Below are positions 1 to 9,225 of a stretch of 64,000 nucleotides of DNA, in pieces (positions within the stretch are counted from its first letter, which is position 1; each line of letters opens with the position of its first letter). Location of the stretch: contig JBGSJZ010000099.1 of NCBI GenBank assembly GCA_041741455.1, positions 1-64,000 on the forward strand. Reading direction: 5' to 3'. A program made the position numbers and the translations under genes. The notes beneath the pieces were generated by a model that did not search any database, was not told where the DNA came from, and saw nothing but the letters and a program-made list of their open reading frames with translations. Origin of the DNA: CALESS01 sp041741455 (GTDB taxonomy: Bacteria; Chloroflexota; Anaerolineae; Anaerolineales; Anaerolineaceae).

Positions 1-113
1 ATGGAATTACTGGAATGATAATCTTGATCTATCTTAAGAAAAGAACCTTTGTAGTGAATGAAATATTTCTCTTCTCAATTACATAGTTCAAGGAATTAAC
101 GCATGTTTAAACC

Positions 114-135
114 AAAAACGACCATTTCTGGTCGT
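114..135 (-). terminator. Intrinsic terminator, minus strand
   Basis: A 7-bp stem (acgacca / tggtcgt) with a 4-nt loop is followed on the minus strand by five U. It lies downstream of the histidine kinase gene and the tRNA remnant and probably ends that minus-strand operon. Confidence 0.65.
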
Positions 136-146
136 CTGGAAGATAG

Positions 147-215
147 TAGCGGGGAGTGGATTCGAACCTGGGACCTTCGGGTTATGAGACTGATGTGCTC
201 TGGATAGGGCAATCA
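147..215 (-). pseudogene. Degenerate tRNA-Met (CAT) remnant
   Basis: Read on the minus strand, the 3' part resembles a tRNA-Met: a CTCATAA anticodon loop, a GGTTCGAATC T-loop and a CTCCCCGCTA 3' end. The 5' side does not fit. The anticodon stem cannot pair, most of the T stem is mismatched, and no GCGGGGA 5' acceptor arm precedes it. I read it as a decayed or truncated tRNA. The fragment starts just beyond the end of the kinase gene. Confidence 0.4.
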
Positions 216-219
216 GATC

Positions 220-1776
220 TCAATTCAAAGGTAAACTGAAACAGATACGTGCGCCTTTGCCAGACTCAGTATCGACCCAGATGCGTCCGCCGTGGGCTTC
301 GACGATGGCACGGGTCAGGTAGAGCCCCAGACCGGCTCCCTTGGTCTGGCGAGCCATTTCCGGGGCACGGTAAAAGCGGTCAAAGATGTGTGGGATATCT
401 TCGGCAGCGATTCCCGGACCCTGGTCACTGACACAGACGATGATCGAATCCGGGCGGACTTGGCCGGAAATGTGGATTTCTCCCTGAGCGGCATATTTCA
501 TGGCATTTGAAATTAAGTTGGAGAGTACCTGGCCGATGCGGGTTTCATCCGCCAACAGGATGGGGAAATCTGCCGGAAAATCTGCCACCAGTGTGTGGCT
601 GCTGGATTGACTTTGGAAACGTTCCGAGATTTGTTGAGCCAGCAGCGGCAGGTTGATATCTGAGCGTTTGATGGACAGGCCACCCGCCTGCAAGCGGGAT
701 GCATCCAGCAGGTTTTCGATCAACCCGGTGAGGTGATCGGCTTCTTCTTCGATGACCATCAAGGAATCCTGGACAATGGTTGGATCCCAGTCAGCATCCT
801 CTCGGCGCAGGGTGCTGACGTAGCCCTTGATGAGGGCAACTGGAGTTTTGAGTTCGTGGCTAATGATGGAAATAAAGGTGCTCTTGAGCTCTTCTGCCTG
901 GCGGAAGCGGGTGATATCCCGCACCATGGCGATGACATTTAGTAATTGCCCATCCGCTGAAAGCAGGGGCGAATAGGTGATGCCGACGGGTAGTGGGGCG
1001 GATTGTTCGTCACGAAACAAGTCGCCTTCAACATACAGGTGGGCGTGAGCGGTCAGTGGCCAGCCTCCAGCAGCGGCCTGCTCGAGGGTGAGGCCCTGAG
1101 GAGGGTGGACCCAGCGAATGACCTGATCATGCGGCAAATTTTGGATACCAGTCTGATCCCGGCCGAGGATGCGCATCAGGCTGGGGTTGCAGCGATCGAT
1201 GCGAAAATCCGGGGTAAGGATGAGGATGCCATCACCGGTGGAATCCAGCAAGGCATCCAGGCGGGCTTTCTGGCTGCTCAGTTGGGTATATAACTGGGCA
1301 TTTTGAACGGCGATGGCCGCCTGGTTGGCAAAGCTGGAGAGGATGTCACGATCATCCGGCGAGAAGATGCCAGGGTAGCCGCGGAAGATGAAAATCAACC
1401 CAACCACCTGGTTACGTGCAATCAGCGGAAGGGCCACACCAGTTAGCAACCCCAGGCCACCAAAGTTGATCATCTGGGTCAGCAGGCGGTTGATATCCGG
1501 AAAATCAGCAGTGTTGTCATCTACCGGGATATGGGCAATATCATTCAGGTATGGCTCCACCAAACGGGAGAAAATCGGGGGTAACCCCTGGTTGGCGACC
1601 ACCCGCCAGCCCCCGGTTTCGGAATGTAAGACGATTAATCCAGCCTGTCCGGCCAGTATCTCGATGGCAAGGTCCAGGATGCGACTGAGCAGCTTTTCCA
1701 GATCAAGCTCCTGGGTGAGAGCACGGGAGATTTCAAGCAAGTAGTCGCGCTGGCGGACACGCGAATCAGGCAGCAT
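220..1776 (-). CDS. GAF-PAS sensor histidine kinase
   Basis: A 518-residue kinase expected to autophosphorylate and pass phosphate to an unidentified response regulator. From the ATG at 1776: a GAF domain (about 25-165), a PAS domain (about 175-295), a HisKA H-box SHELKTP with the histidine near residue 307, and a HATPase domain with N box (NLISNAMKYA), G1 (DQGPGIA), F (IFDRFYR) and G2 (GAGLGLYL). No membrane segment is visible, so it is probably cytoplasmic. The open frame extends to 1863, inside the aminotransferase gene; the start at 1776 leaves an 8-nt gap and begins at a natural domain edge. It is probably co-transcribed with the aminotransferase. No response regulator lies nearby, so the signal is unknown. 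Confidence 0.88.
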   Translation of the reverse strand: MLPDSRVRQRDYLLEISRALTQELDLEKLLSRILDLAIEILAGQAGLIVLHSETGGWRVVANQGLPPIFSRLVEPYLNDIAHIPVDDNTADFPDINRLLTQMINFGGLGLLTGVALPLIARNQVVGLIFIFRGYPGIFSPDDRDILSSFANQAAIAVQNAQLYTQLSSQKARLDALLDSTGDGILILTPDFRIDRCNPSLMRILGRDQTGIQNLPHDQVIRWVHPPQGLTLEQAAAGGWPLTAHAHLYVEGDLFRDEQSAPLPVGITYSPLLSADGQLLNVIAMVRDITRFRQAEELKSTFISIISHELKTPVALIKGYVSTLRREDADWDPTIVQDSLMVIEEEADHLTGLIENLLDASRLQAGGLSIKRSDINLPLLAQQISERFQSQSSSHTLVADFPADFPILLADETRIGQVLSNLISNAMKYAAQGEIHISGQVRPDSIIVCVSDQGPGIAAEDIPHIFDRFYRAPEMARQTKGAGLGLYLTRAIVEAHGGRIWVDTESGKGARICFSLPLN

Positions 1777-1784
1777 CTTAAAGA

Positions 1785-3104
1785 TTAGAGGCTCCGTTCT
1801 GCAAACAATATTGCATCTTCGAAGATTCCCAGACCTTCGTCGATCTGGGGTTTGCTGATGCAAAGTGGCGGCGAGATGCGGATGGTGTTCTTGCCGCAGC
1901 CCAGGGTGAGTAAACCGGATTCAAAGGATCGATCCACAATCCTATCCCGTAATTGATCTGCAGGTTCTTTGGTATTCTTATTCTTGACAAACTCAACCCC
2001 GATCATCAAGCCGATCCCCCGGACTTCACCAATGCTCGGATGGCGGGTCTGGATTTCAGCTAGGGCGTCCAGGGTGTAGCTGCCGACCTCGGCAGCATTG
2101 GCCATATATTCTTCCTCAATGAGCTGGAGGGTGGCCAGGGCAGCTGCGCAGGCCAACGGGTTACCGCCATACGTGTTGCCATGCGACCCCCTGGGCCAGT
2201 TGACAATACTCTTGCGGGCGATCATGGCGCCTAGCGGAACCCCGGAGGCGATGCCCTTGGCGGTACAGACGATATCCGGCTCGACGCCGAAGTGTTCGAT
2301 CGACCACCATTTGCCCGTGCGGCCTACGCCGGCCTGAACTTCATCAGCTATCAGCAGGATGCCATATTTGTCGCACAATTGGCGCAGGGCGGGGAAGAAT
2401 CCGGGCGGTGGAACGACATAACCACCTTCCCCCTGGATCGGTTCCACCAAAATGCCGGCAACTTCTTCCCCTGGAACAATCTTGCCGAAGATGGTTTCTT
2501 CGATGTAGCGAACGACCGTTTCACCATAATCTTCACCGGGCAGGCCGATCAGCATGGGCCGGTAAGGATAGGGGAATGGGGCGTGGATGACGCCATTCAT
2601 CAAGGGTCCAAAACCTTTGTGGTAGTTGGCTTTGCTGGCGGTGAAGGTGACAGCCCCCATAGTGCGCCCGTGGAAACCACCCAGGAAGCCAATAAATTGG
2701 CTGCGTTTGGTGGAATAACGGGCCAGCTTGATGGCCGATTCTACCGCTTCAGTGCCGGAGTTGGTCATAAAGGAAACAGCCGGTTCCTCAAAAGGTGCAA
2801 TCCGATTGAGAAATTCCGCCAATTCTACCCATTTGGGATGGTAGAAATCGCTGGAAATATGAATGAACTTTTCGGCTTGATCCTGAATGGCCTTGACAAC
2901 CCGGGGATGGCTGTGACCGGTGGAATTGACCGCAATGCCGGCAGCAAAATCCAAGAAACGGTTTCCATCCACATCCCAAACTTCAACGCCCTTGCCATGA
3001 TCCATCACAAAAGGATAACCGCGCGGGTAGGATGGGCTGATGACTTGATGGTCGCGCTCAACAATTGTCTGAGCGATTGACCCAGGTAATTTGAGTTTCT
3101 GCAT
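1785..3104 (-). CDS. Class III PLP aminotransferase (4-aminobutyrate/acetylornithine type)
   Basis: A 439-residue fold-type I aminotransferase, full length for the family, transferring the amino group of an omega-amino acid to a 2-oxo acid. Visible features are the PLP-phosphate region NSGTEAVE (about 115-122), IADEVQAGVGRTG with the ring-contacting Asp254, and TAKGIASGVPLGA with the Schiff-base Lys283. Overall sequence style favours a GABA/5-aminovalerate-type enzyme over ArgD, but the substrate cannot be fixed from sequence. No arginine biosynthesis genes lie nearby. An AGGAGGAATT Shine-Dalgarno precedes the ATG. It is the first gene of a two-gene unit with the kinase. Confidence 0.85.
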   Translation of the reverse strand: MQKLKLPGSIAQTIVERDHQVISPSYPRGYPFVMDHGKGVEVWDVDGNRFLDFAAGIAVNSTGHSHPRVVKAIQDQAEKFIHISSDFYHPKWVELAEFLNRIAPFEEPAVSFMTNSGTEAVESAIKLARYSTKRSQFIGFLGGFHGRTMGAVTFTASKANYHKGFGPLMNGVIHAPFPYPYRPMLIGLPGEDYGETVVRYIEETIFGKIVPGEEVAGILVEPIQGEGGYVVPPPGFFPALRQLCDKYGILLIADEVQAGVGRTGKWWSIEHFGVEPDIVCTAKGIASGVPLGAMIARKSIVNWPRGSHGNTYGGNPLACAAALATLQLIEEEYMANAAEVGSYTLDALAEIQTRHPSIGEVRGIGLMIGVEFVKNKNTKEPADQLRDRIVDRSFESGLLTLGCGKNTIRISPPLCISKPQIDEGLGIFEDAILFAERSL

Positions 3105-3228
3105 AAATTCCTCCTTGGTTATAGTTTATTCGATGAAGCTTCGATCTCAACCAGACCGTTTTCCACGGCGGTAGGAGAAAAAAAGGCCTAAATCCGTGGT
3201 AAAAAATGCGGAAGATCGATCATAACGT

Positions 3229-3268
3229 AAAAAAGCCGGGCGACGTTAAGATTATAACATTGCCCGGC
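3229..3268 (-). terminator. Host terminator displaced from the ROK gene
   Basis: A 7-bp GC-rich stem (gccgggc 3235-3241 / gcccggc 3262-3268) is followed on the minus strand by six U (3229-3234). It lies just outside the left attachment core. If the prophage is removed in silico, it falls about 50 nt past the stop of the ROK kinase gene and so was probably that gene's terminator. Confidence 0.65.
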
Positions 3269-3279
3269 AGGTCTTTATA

Positions 3280-3294
3280 ATGGAGGGAATTCAC
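3280..3294. other. Attachment site core, left
   Basis: The 15-bp sequence atggagggaattcac is repeated exactly at 34710-34724 and marks the change from host genes to phage genes. It lies between a host terminator (3229-3268) and the phage late-operon terminator. Confidence 0.85.
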
Positions 3295-3359
3295 ATATCA
3301 CATCTGAATTACTGAAAAATGTCATATTACACCAAACAACGTCAAGAATTCATCAAAAT

Positions 3360-3394
3360 AAAACCCCCTCGTGAGATTCTCGCGAAGGGGTTTT
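3360..3394. terminator. Phage late-operon terminator (bidirectional)
   Basis: AAAACCCC (3360-3367) pairs with GGGGTTTT (3387-3394) around a partly paired centre. A/T runs on both sides allow termination in either direction. It begins 4 nt past the stop of the last late gene. Confidence 0.8.
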
Positions 3395-3398
3395 ATTA

Positions 3399-4022
3399 TT
3401 ATCCAATTATCCCCGGACAACTGAACGTTGCCCCCAGCACCGTGATCGCCACCACGATCCCACAAATATTATTGTTTGTCGCCGGGCTCCAGCTCATCGT
3501 AGTCGAACTGGCTGCCCCGGCCTTATAATCTGTCCGGCAGTGGTAGTTCCCCCCCGCACTATCAGAACTAATCATTGTCTGACCGGCACCTGGCGTAATC
3601 GTGTAAATGTCGGTCTGGACCATAATACCGATCATCAAACAGGACGCATCTGAGTTGCATGCAATGGACAAGGCCCCACTGGAAACATTTCCACTGTTGA
3701 ACGCGTAGCTTTGCGCCCCGGCCAGAACCATCACCGCCGTCAGGTAACAAAAACTGCTGTTTGCTACCACAGCCGTAAGCGTGCCGGCTGCATTGGATTC
3801 CGGACCAGGGATGATCCAAACCTCTACCTTACTCGAGGCGTCCGCTTTTTCCGCGACTTTTGTTCCAGCTTTGCCCTGGTAACTGACCGACGTGACCGAA
3901 TCAGTCTGTACTGAAAAAGCAAACGTCAACACAATCCCATCAGAGCCAGTGGTGTTGATAGTGACGTTGTTGGATCCGTTATTGATTCTCTGTTCGGTAT
4001 CCCTGACGTAACTGGCTGCCAT
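3399..4022 (-). CDS. Phage beta-sandwich structural protein, last late gene
   Basis: A 207-residue Gly/Ser/Thr/Asn-rich protein with no charged catalytic motifs. Its pattern (VTSVSYQGKAGTKVAEK, an IIP strand, MSWSPATNNNICGIVVAI at the end) is that of jelly-roll-like phage virion proteins. A similar segment lies within the 819-residue repeat protein at 20887-23346. Its position after the baseplate genes suggests a tail-tip or fibre component that contacts the cell surface. Function is inferred from position and composition only. Confidence 0.6.
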   Translation of the reverse strand: MAASYVRDTEQRINNGSNNVTINTTGSDGIVLTFAFSVQTDSVTSVSYQGKAGTKVAEKADASSKVEVWIIPGPESNAAGTLTAVVANSSFCYLTAVMVLAGAQSYAFNSGNVSSGALSIACNSDASCLMIGIMVQTDIYTITPGAGQTMISSDSAGGNYHCRTDYKAGAASSTTMSWSPATNNNICGIVVAITVLGATFSCPGIIG

Positions 4023-4031
4023 CTCAACCCC

Positions 4032-4922
4032 CTAGCTTTGTGGGCTGACAGCCCGGGCGAATCGCAAAGTTAAATTGACCATCAACAGCCCAGATACTGA
4101 ATCAACATTCGCCAGGAGGTAAGATATATTTCCAAAGTTAGCTGGGTCAGCAATTTCGTACCCAGGCCAGTAGGCACCGCTGCCGTTGATGTTGGTTGCC
4201 TCATTCCATACGCTTTTCCGGATTTTCTGTACACTGGAAAGGGTGGGTTTATGGCTGGCATTGCAAATGGTGGCCGCTACTGTTGGTGGGTAATTGGTGT
4301 ACGTATCTTTCCACAGATCCACCACAATCGAGCCACTGGCATCTCCCACAATTGCATAGGAAATGCACTTGGCCGGGCCGGGAACCTGGACGGCTACCTT
4401 CTGCGCTCCGGTACCGATGGCTGAAACGCCATTGCCGATGATCAAAGGCACATCAAAACATCCGAGTGCCCACCAGCGGTAATCATAGACTTTCGTCGCT
4501 GGTACGTTGGTGTCGCCGTATTCTACCGTCACCAGTGCCAGGGTGATCTGCCAGACCGTCGAACTTTTTGTTAGGGTTGGAAGTGCTGGGCTGGCTGCTG
4601 CCGTCCCCTGGACCACCTTGACGCTCATCACTTTCGTTGTCCAGTTGACCTCGCACACGATCAAATCATACCGGCTCTGACCTGCCACGGCTGGTGCAGC
4701 TGCGATCGCCAGTGTCTGCTCGGCATCCGAGAAATAATGATTTCCCTTGATGTGGCACGCGCCGGATTTCACTTTGACCTGCATCCCGGAGGCATCGCCA
4801 TACACGAACAGGTCATTGTAGACCCCGCACAAAACCCCGTCCTGCAAGCCCTTGCCGATGGTCTTTACCCAGTCTGCCTGGTACAGGCTTTGGCCGTCGA
4901 AGAAATAATAACTGACTGTCAT
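4032..4922 (-). CDS. Baseplate or receptor-binding-like structural protein
   Basis: A 296-residue protein. The N-terminal half (about 1-150), beginning MTVSYYFFDGQSLYQADW, resembles baseplate-upper-protein or fibre-base domains with a KSGACHIKGNHYF-type turn. The C-terminal half (about 155-290) looks like a beta-rich fold. It follows the hub protein and precedes the last structural gene, where siphoviruses usually encode receptor-binding proteins. Family assignment is tentative; I recognise the layout more than the sequence. Confidence 0.6.
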   Translation of the reverse strand: MTVSYYFFDGQSLYQADWVKTIGKGLQDGVLCGVYNDLFVYGDASGMQVKVKSGACHIKGNHYFSDAEQTLAIAAAPAVAGQSRYDLIVCEVNWTTKVMSVKVVQGTAAASPALPTLTKSSTVWQITLALVTVEYGDTNVPATKVYDYRWWALGCFDVPLIIGNGVSAIGTGAQKVAVQVPGPAKCISYAIVGDASGSIVVDLWKDTYTNYPPTVAATICNASHKPTLSSVQKIRKSVWNEATNINGSGAYWPGYEIADPANFGNISYLLANVDSVSGLLMVNLTLRFARAVSPQS

Positions 4923-4931
4923 GTTTGCTCC

Positions 4932-6032
4932 TTACACTACTTCCAGATTTTCAATCCGTTCAGCATCATTGGTTTTCAGCCGCCTGAGTACGCTGCCGGT
5001 TGCCCGATAACTGCCAACTATTGGGGTGATGGTTTCACCCGTTTTTCTCATGCTCACCTTGATTTCCCTCACCAGTGCGCTCACCTGTTGATCGTCTGCA
5101 ATGGCGGTCACCTGGTCACCCAGGTTGTAATCCACAAAGGTTTCCAGGATCCCCGGTTGGTTGACCAGGGTGGCTGAAAACTCGCTGGTGTCGCTGTTTT
5201 TCTCGATCTCTTCATCAATCTTTTCCTGCATTTCGGCCACGTCCGACGCCTGCCGGCAGTCCAGGAAGGTTTCAATCCGGCCACAGGCAAGGATGGAGGA
5301 CGCATCCCCGGCTTCGTGAAACGTTCGGCTGGTGCCTTCACCAGCCCCGCCGGCATAGTAGTAATTGGCGCTCGGGGCTTTGACCGAGTATTTGAAGCCG
5401 GTCAAATTCCCGCGGTCTTTGCTGAAGACCGCCGTCCGGGCCCGGTCGGTCGGTGTGAAGCATTGGAATTCCAGACCATTGAATCGGAATCCAATCCCAC
5501 CCCTGGCGGCCAGGTCTCGCACCAGGTTGAGTAGATTATGAAATCTTGCCCGGCCTTTGATCCTGCTGCCCCTGGCGCCGTCCGCTTCGATGCTCAATCC
5601 GTTGATTCGCCGCGCCGGGATCGCACCCGGCCCGGCATTGGCGTTCACATAGTACTTGATGATTGTTTCCGCCGTATCGGTTTGCACGTCAAACGCCTGG
5701 CTGGTGTAGGGTGGGCCGGTTGGATCGCAAACGGTGCGCCGGTCATTCAGTAACTTTTCTGGGCTGTTTCCGGCCAGGGTGATGGTGGATTCTGTGCCAT
5801 CATTCCGCTCACATTGGCCAATCTTCCCGCTCACCAGCAGCTCCCCATCCCGCATGATGCGCACCTGGTTGGCAAAGTTGATCCCTGCCGTCAGCAGTGC
5901 CGCCGTGTAAGGCAATATCACCACCCACCGGCTGATGTTGTTATAGACCAGGGTTGCTTCGATGCTGACGAATTGATCCGGCAGCAGGATGATCTTGGAA
6001 CTGGCATTCAACACCTGGATCTCGTAGCTCAT
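4932..6032 (-). CDS. Tail hub / minor tail protein (Gp37-like)
   Basis: A 366-residue protein resembling the siphovirus Gp37-like family that follows the distal tail protein: an N-terminal domain with VRIMRDGELLVSGKIGQCE, a central LNLVRDLAARGGIGFRF segment and a C-terminal YNLGDQVTAI domain. The open frame continues upstream to 6335, but the ATG at 6032 overlaps the stop of the distal tail gene as ATGA, indicating translational coupling. The expected role is the baseplate hub linking the tail tube to fibres. No peptidase motif is evident. Confidence 0.68.
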   Translation of the reverse strand: MSYEIQVLNASSKIILLPDQFVSIEATLVYNNISRWVVILPYTAALLTAGINFANQVRIMRDGELLVSGKIGQCERNDGTESTITLAGNSPEKLLNDRRTVCDPTGPPYTSQAFDVQTDTAETIIKYYVNANAGPGAIPARRINGLSIEADGARGSRIKGRARFHNLLNLVRDLAARGGIGFRFNGLEFQCFTPTDRARTAVFSKDRGNLTGFKYSVKAPSANYYYAGGAGEGTSRTFHEAGDASSILACGRIETFLDCRQASDVAEMQEKIDEEIEKNSDTSEFSATLVNQPGILETFVDYNLGDQVTAIADDQQVSALVREIKVSMRKTGETITPIVGSYRATGSVLRRLKTNDAERIENLEVV

Positions 6033-6898
6033 GCGCTCAGATACCTCGGGGTATAGTCCAATGTGACCTGCGTGCCCGCCGTTGGGCTGCTGATTCTCAT
6101 CAAGATGCTGTTGCTCCCTTTGACCAGCGGGAACAGGCTGGAGGTCAGGCTCAGGTACTCGATCACGTCCGTCACAATTCCATGGGATCCGGACATCAAC
6201 AGCGATTTCGCGCCCGGCCGGGTGTCGATCGCCAGCCAGTCGTATTCCGGCACGGTCAACCCGGTCAGGTCGATTACTTTCTCGGTGGTTTCGTTTTCGA
6301 TATAAATATCGGAAGCTGCCCCGGTAATGGTCCACAGCGGCCAGGTTTCCACGTCGCCTTCCACCACCACGGTGTCATCCGCAAAAGTTGACGAGCTCCC
6401 CAGGGAGATGGGGAAAATCGGGAAGAATGCCGCGATCGCTCCCTGGCTGTAACTGGCGCTGATTTGCGTGGTGCTATACCAGTACGGATCATTGGCCAGC
6501 CAGGATAACAGCACAGTGGCGGTTCTTTCCCGTTCGCTGACTTTGGTCAGGCCATTGGCCCGGCAATTCAATCGCCGTGAGATTCCACCATCGGTGCTGA
6601 TTTCAACGTATCCAATCCCGTTTTCCGGGTTCATCCGGTAAGTCAGGTCACGCAAGGCGGTCAACAGCCCGGCATGGGTGTCCGACCGGACCTCCACTTG
6701 CAGGTTGATAACTCTTTCTTTCGTTTTGATGAAGTTGAATACGCTGCCCGGCTGTTGTGGGTATTCACTGCTGTTGATCTGATACGCAGGGCTCCATAAT
6801 CCATCTCGTGCTCGAGTGGACCAGGTGGTTACCCGGTCATTTAGATTAATCACACTCATACTGGGCCCAAAAACCCAATAAACGCTATCCAGCGCCAT
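6029..6898 (-). CDS. Distal tail protein (Dit-like)
   Basis: A 289-residue protein with the two-domain layout of Dit-type tail proteins: an N-terminal domain carrying VINLNDRVTTW and INLQVEVRSDTHAGLLTALRDLTY (about 1-140), and a C-terminal beta-sandwich galectin-like region (about 165-289). Its start overlaps the end of the tape-measure gene by 14 bp, and its stop overlaps the next start. It is expected to form the ring at the tail tip that joins tube and baseplate. Confidence 0.78.
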   Translation of the reverse strand: MALDSVYWVFGPSMSVINLNDRVTTWSTRARDGLWSPAYQINSSEYPQQPGSVFNFIKTKERVINLQVEVRSDTHAGLLTALRDLTYRMNPENGIGYVEISTDGGISRRLNCRANGLTKVSERERTATVLLSWLANDPYWYSTTQISASYSQGAIAAFFPIFPISLGSSSTFADDTVVVEGDVETWPLWTITGAASDIYIENETTEKVIDLTGLTVPEYDWLAIDTRPGAKSLLMSGSHGIVTDVIEYLSLTSSLFPLVKGSNSILMRISSPTAGTQVTLDYTPRYLSA

Positions 6899-9206
6899 AC
6901 AACAGCTCCTGTCTCGCCAATATGTGCTCCAGTTCGGCTTCTGTCAAGGTTGTATCCCTGAAGTTGAAATAATAATGGAAAACGTTTCCGCCGCCCGCTG
7001 CTCCACCCCCGCTTCCGGCGCCGGATGTGCTGATGTTCACGTTCGGGCTGGCATTGATTCCATTCAGCCCGGCCACCGCTCCGGTTATTTGGTCTTGTAC
7101 CCCACCCCACTGGCTGGCAAATCCCTCACCGAGCCCCAGTGCCATCCATGCACCCATCCGCGCCCATTTTTCACTCGGGCTGTGGCTTTCCTCTTCATCC
7201 TGGACAGTCTTGAATAGGTTCTGGAAGAATTCTTTTACCTTGTCATATAACCAGGTTGCCTTCTCTTTGATGCCTTCCCAGATGCCCAGCACCATGTTCG
7301 TGCCGACTGTCTTCATCTCTTCCCACAATTCCACAAACTTCAACTTCATCCCTTCCCATAACTGCACTACGGCTGTTGCCAGTTGTGGAATGGCGCTGAT
7401 CAATCCGTTCACCAGGGCCACAATGATTTCAATCGCTGCATCTCCGATGACTGGCAGGGTGGCGATGATGGTGTCAAAGATGGCGATGATCAATTCCGGG
7501 ATGTAGGTGATGAGCTGGGGTAATGCCGCCACCAGTCCTTGTACCAGGGCGATGATGATTTGCAGGGCCGCGCCGATCAGCAGCGGCAGGTTGGCCAGCA
7601 AAGTGCTGATGATTTGTGGAAGGATGGCCATGATCACCGGGATCAGTTGTGGAATGGCACCTGCAATTCCCAACGCCAGGGTGATGATCATCTGGATCGC
7701 CATTGTCAGCAGCATTGGTAGTTGTGGCAGGATGCCGTTGATGATGGCCGTGATAATTTGCAGCCCAACCTCGAAGATCATCGGCAGCATTTGCACCACA
7801 AAGCCAACCAGCGCCTGCAGCATGGTGATCATTGCCGGCAGGATCACGGGTAGATTCGCGATCAATCCGTTCAAAATACCCATCAGGATATCCAACCCGG
7901 CCTGCAGCATCTTGGGTCCCTGGGTGGCAATGTCGGTGGCGATCTGTCCGATCAGCCCACCCACACCCCCGGCCATCTTGCCCAGGTCGCCATCTGCCCC
8001 CTTCACGATGCTCGAAAACTTTCCCAGGTACGTTTGTGCCGTGCCAGCCAGCCCGGAAAATGCCGGAACGAACGTACTCGCCAACGTCCCCAGTGTGCCT
8101 TGTAAACCGGCTTTCAGCCCGGCCATCGTATCGCCAAAGGCTTCCAATCCGCCAACGGCGTCTTCATCCATAATCGCCCCCATGTTGCGCCCTTCTTCAG
8201 CCAGGCGCTCCATCTCTTCTTTGGATGTCTTGATCAGCGGATTCAACTCCATTGCGCTCTTGCCAAACAACTGCATCGCCATTGCATCCCGTTCGGTTGG
8301 ATTTTCAATCTCTCCCAGGGCCGATAGAGTTTCCATCATCACAGTTTCACTGCTTTTTAGCTGCCCGGTTGCATCCGTGTAGCTCACCCCCAACTTGTTG
8401 AAGGCTGCCGCCATGTCAATCGGAACGTTAATCTCATCTTCCATTACCCCTTGCGCCAGTTGATTGTCAAACGCCTGCTGTTGTTCCCTGGCTGTATCCA
8501 TTGACCGGACTAATTTACTCAGGCTGCCTGTAAATGTCTCGGTCGATGCTCCAACCTGACCGGCAATGTACCCATATTCCTGCAACCTTTCAACCGATAT
8601 CCCGGTTTTCATTGAGAGATCCACCAGCCCCCCGGCCGTCTCTGCGCTCTTCATCACCAGCCCGGTGATCGCGGATCCAATGCCTACTACCGCTGCCACA
8701 GCGCCTGCCATTGCTGCGCCAACGCCAATTGCCACCCCCTTCAACCCATCCAGGGCGCTGCCAAACTTCCCCGTTTCGTCTTTGGCGGCTACCTCTTTGG
8801 TTTTCAGGTCATCAACTTTCGTCCCTGTATCCGTCGATGCAGTCCCCATCTCTCTCAGTTGGGTTTCAGCCGTGTTGGCCTCATTCTGCATCCCGTTCAT
8901 TTCTTCAGTGGCTTTGTTGATCTTGATCTGCAGCTCCTGGGCCGCCCGGCTATCTTCCCCCTGGGCCTCTGCTACACGCCGGTGTTCTTCGGTCAGCGCC
9001 TGGATCTTCTGCTTCTGTACATCCATCTTCTGGTTGAGCGTGGCGATCCGCTGATTCAAACCATCAGCCGAGTTTCCCCAATCGCCCAACGCTGAAGCGG
9101 ATGCCCGGAATTCACTCTCCAGCACCCGCAATTCCCGGTTCATGTTGCTGATCCCGGTCTTGAAATCGGTTGTATCTATTCCAGCGCGCCCACTCAGATC
9201 AGGCAT
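6885..9206 (-). CDS. Tail tape-measure protein
   Basis: 773 residues. The N-terminal 130 residues are strongly heptad-like (LNQKMDVQKQKIQALTEEHRRVAE). A phage minor tail domain with GAAMAGAVAAVVGIG follows, and then a long hydrophobic stretch (about 400-620) of repeated ALVGFVVQMLPMIFEVGL-type segments. A Gly-rich linker and a short charged C-terminus complete it. It sets tail length and is ejected during DNA entry. By the usual rule of about 0.15 nm per residue the tail would be near 115 nm (inference). The large open frames antisense to this gene are shadows of its biased composition. Confidence 0.93.
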   Translation of the reverse strand: MPDLSGRAGIDTTDFKTGISNMNRELRVLESEFRASASALGDWGNSADGLNQRIATLNQKMDVQKQKIQALTEEHRRVAEAQGEDSRAAQELQIKINKATEEMNGMQNEANTAETQLREMGTASTDTGTKVDDLKTKEVAAKDETGKFGSALDGLKGVAIGVGAAMAGAVAAVVGIGSAITGLVMKSAETAGGLVDLSMKTGISVERLQEYGYIAGQVGASTETFTGSLSKLVRSMDTAREQQQAFDNQLAQGVMEDEINVPIDMAAAFNKLGVSYTDATGQLKSSETVMMETLSALGEIENPTERDAMAMQLFGKSAMELNPLIKTSKEEMERLAEEGRNMGAIMDEDAVGGLEAFGDTMAGLKAGLQGTLGTLASTFVPAFSGLAGTAQTYLGKFSSIVKGADGDLGKMAGGVGGLIGQIATDIATQGPKMLQAGLDILMGILNGLIANLPVILPAMITMLQALVGFVVQMLPMIFEVGLQIITAIINGILPQLPMLLTMAIQMIITLALGIAGAIPQLIPVIMAILPQIISTLLANLPLLIGAALQIIIALVQGLVAALPQLITYIPELIIAIFDTIIATLPVIGDAAIEIIVALVNGLISAIPQLATAVVQLWEGMKLKFVELWEEMKTVGTNMVLGIWEGIKEKATWLYDKVKEFFQNLFKTVQDEEESHSPSEKWARMGAWMALGLGEGFASQWGGVQDQITGAVAGLNGINASPNVNISTSGAGSGGGAAGGGNVFHYYFNFRDTTLTEAELEHILARQELLYGAG

Positions 9207-9225
9207 AAATCACCTTTCTTACTAT

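Noticed and set aside
2292..3080. A 262-codon plus-strand frame opposite the aminotransferase
   Set aside because: Antisense shadow of a well-supported PLP enzyme.
3319..3528. Plus-strand frame across the phage terminator
   Set aside because: Runs through a bidirectional terminator and antisense to the last late gene.
7507..8382. A 291-codon open frame on the plus strand opposite the tape-measure gene
   Set aside because: Antisense shadow of the hydrophobic repetitive tape measure; composition (Met/Ile/Ser/Pro-rich) and lack of a Shine-Dalgarno argue against it.
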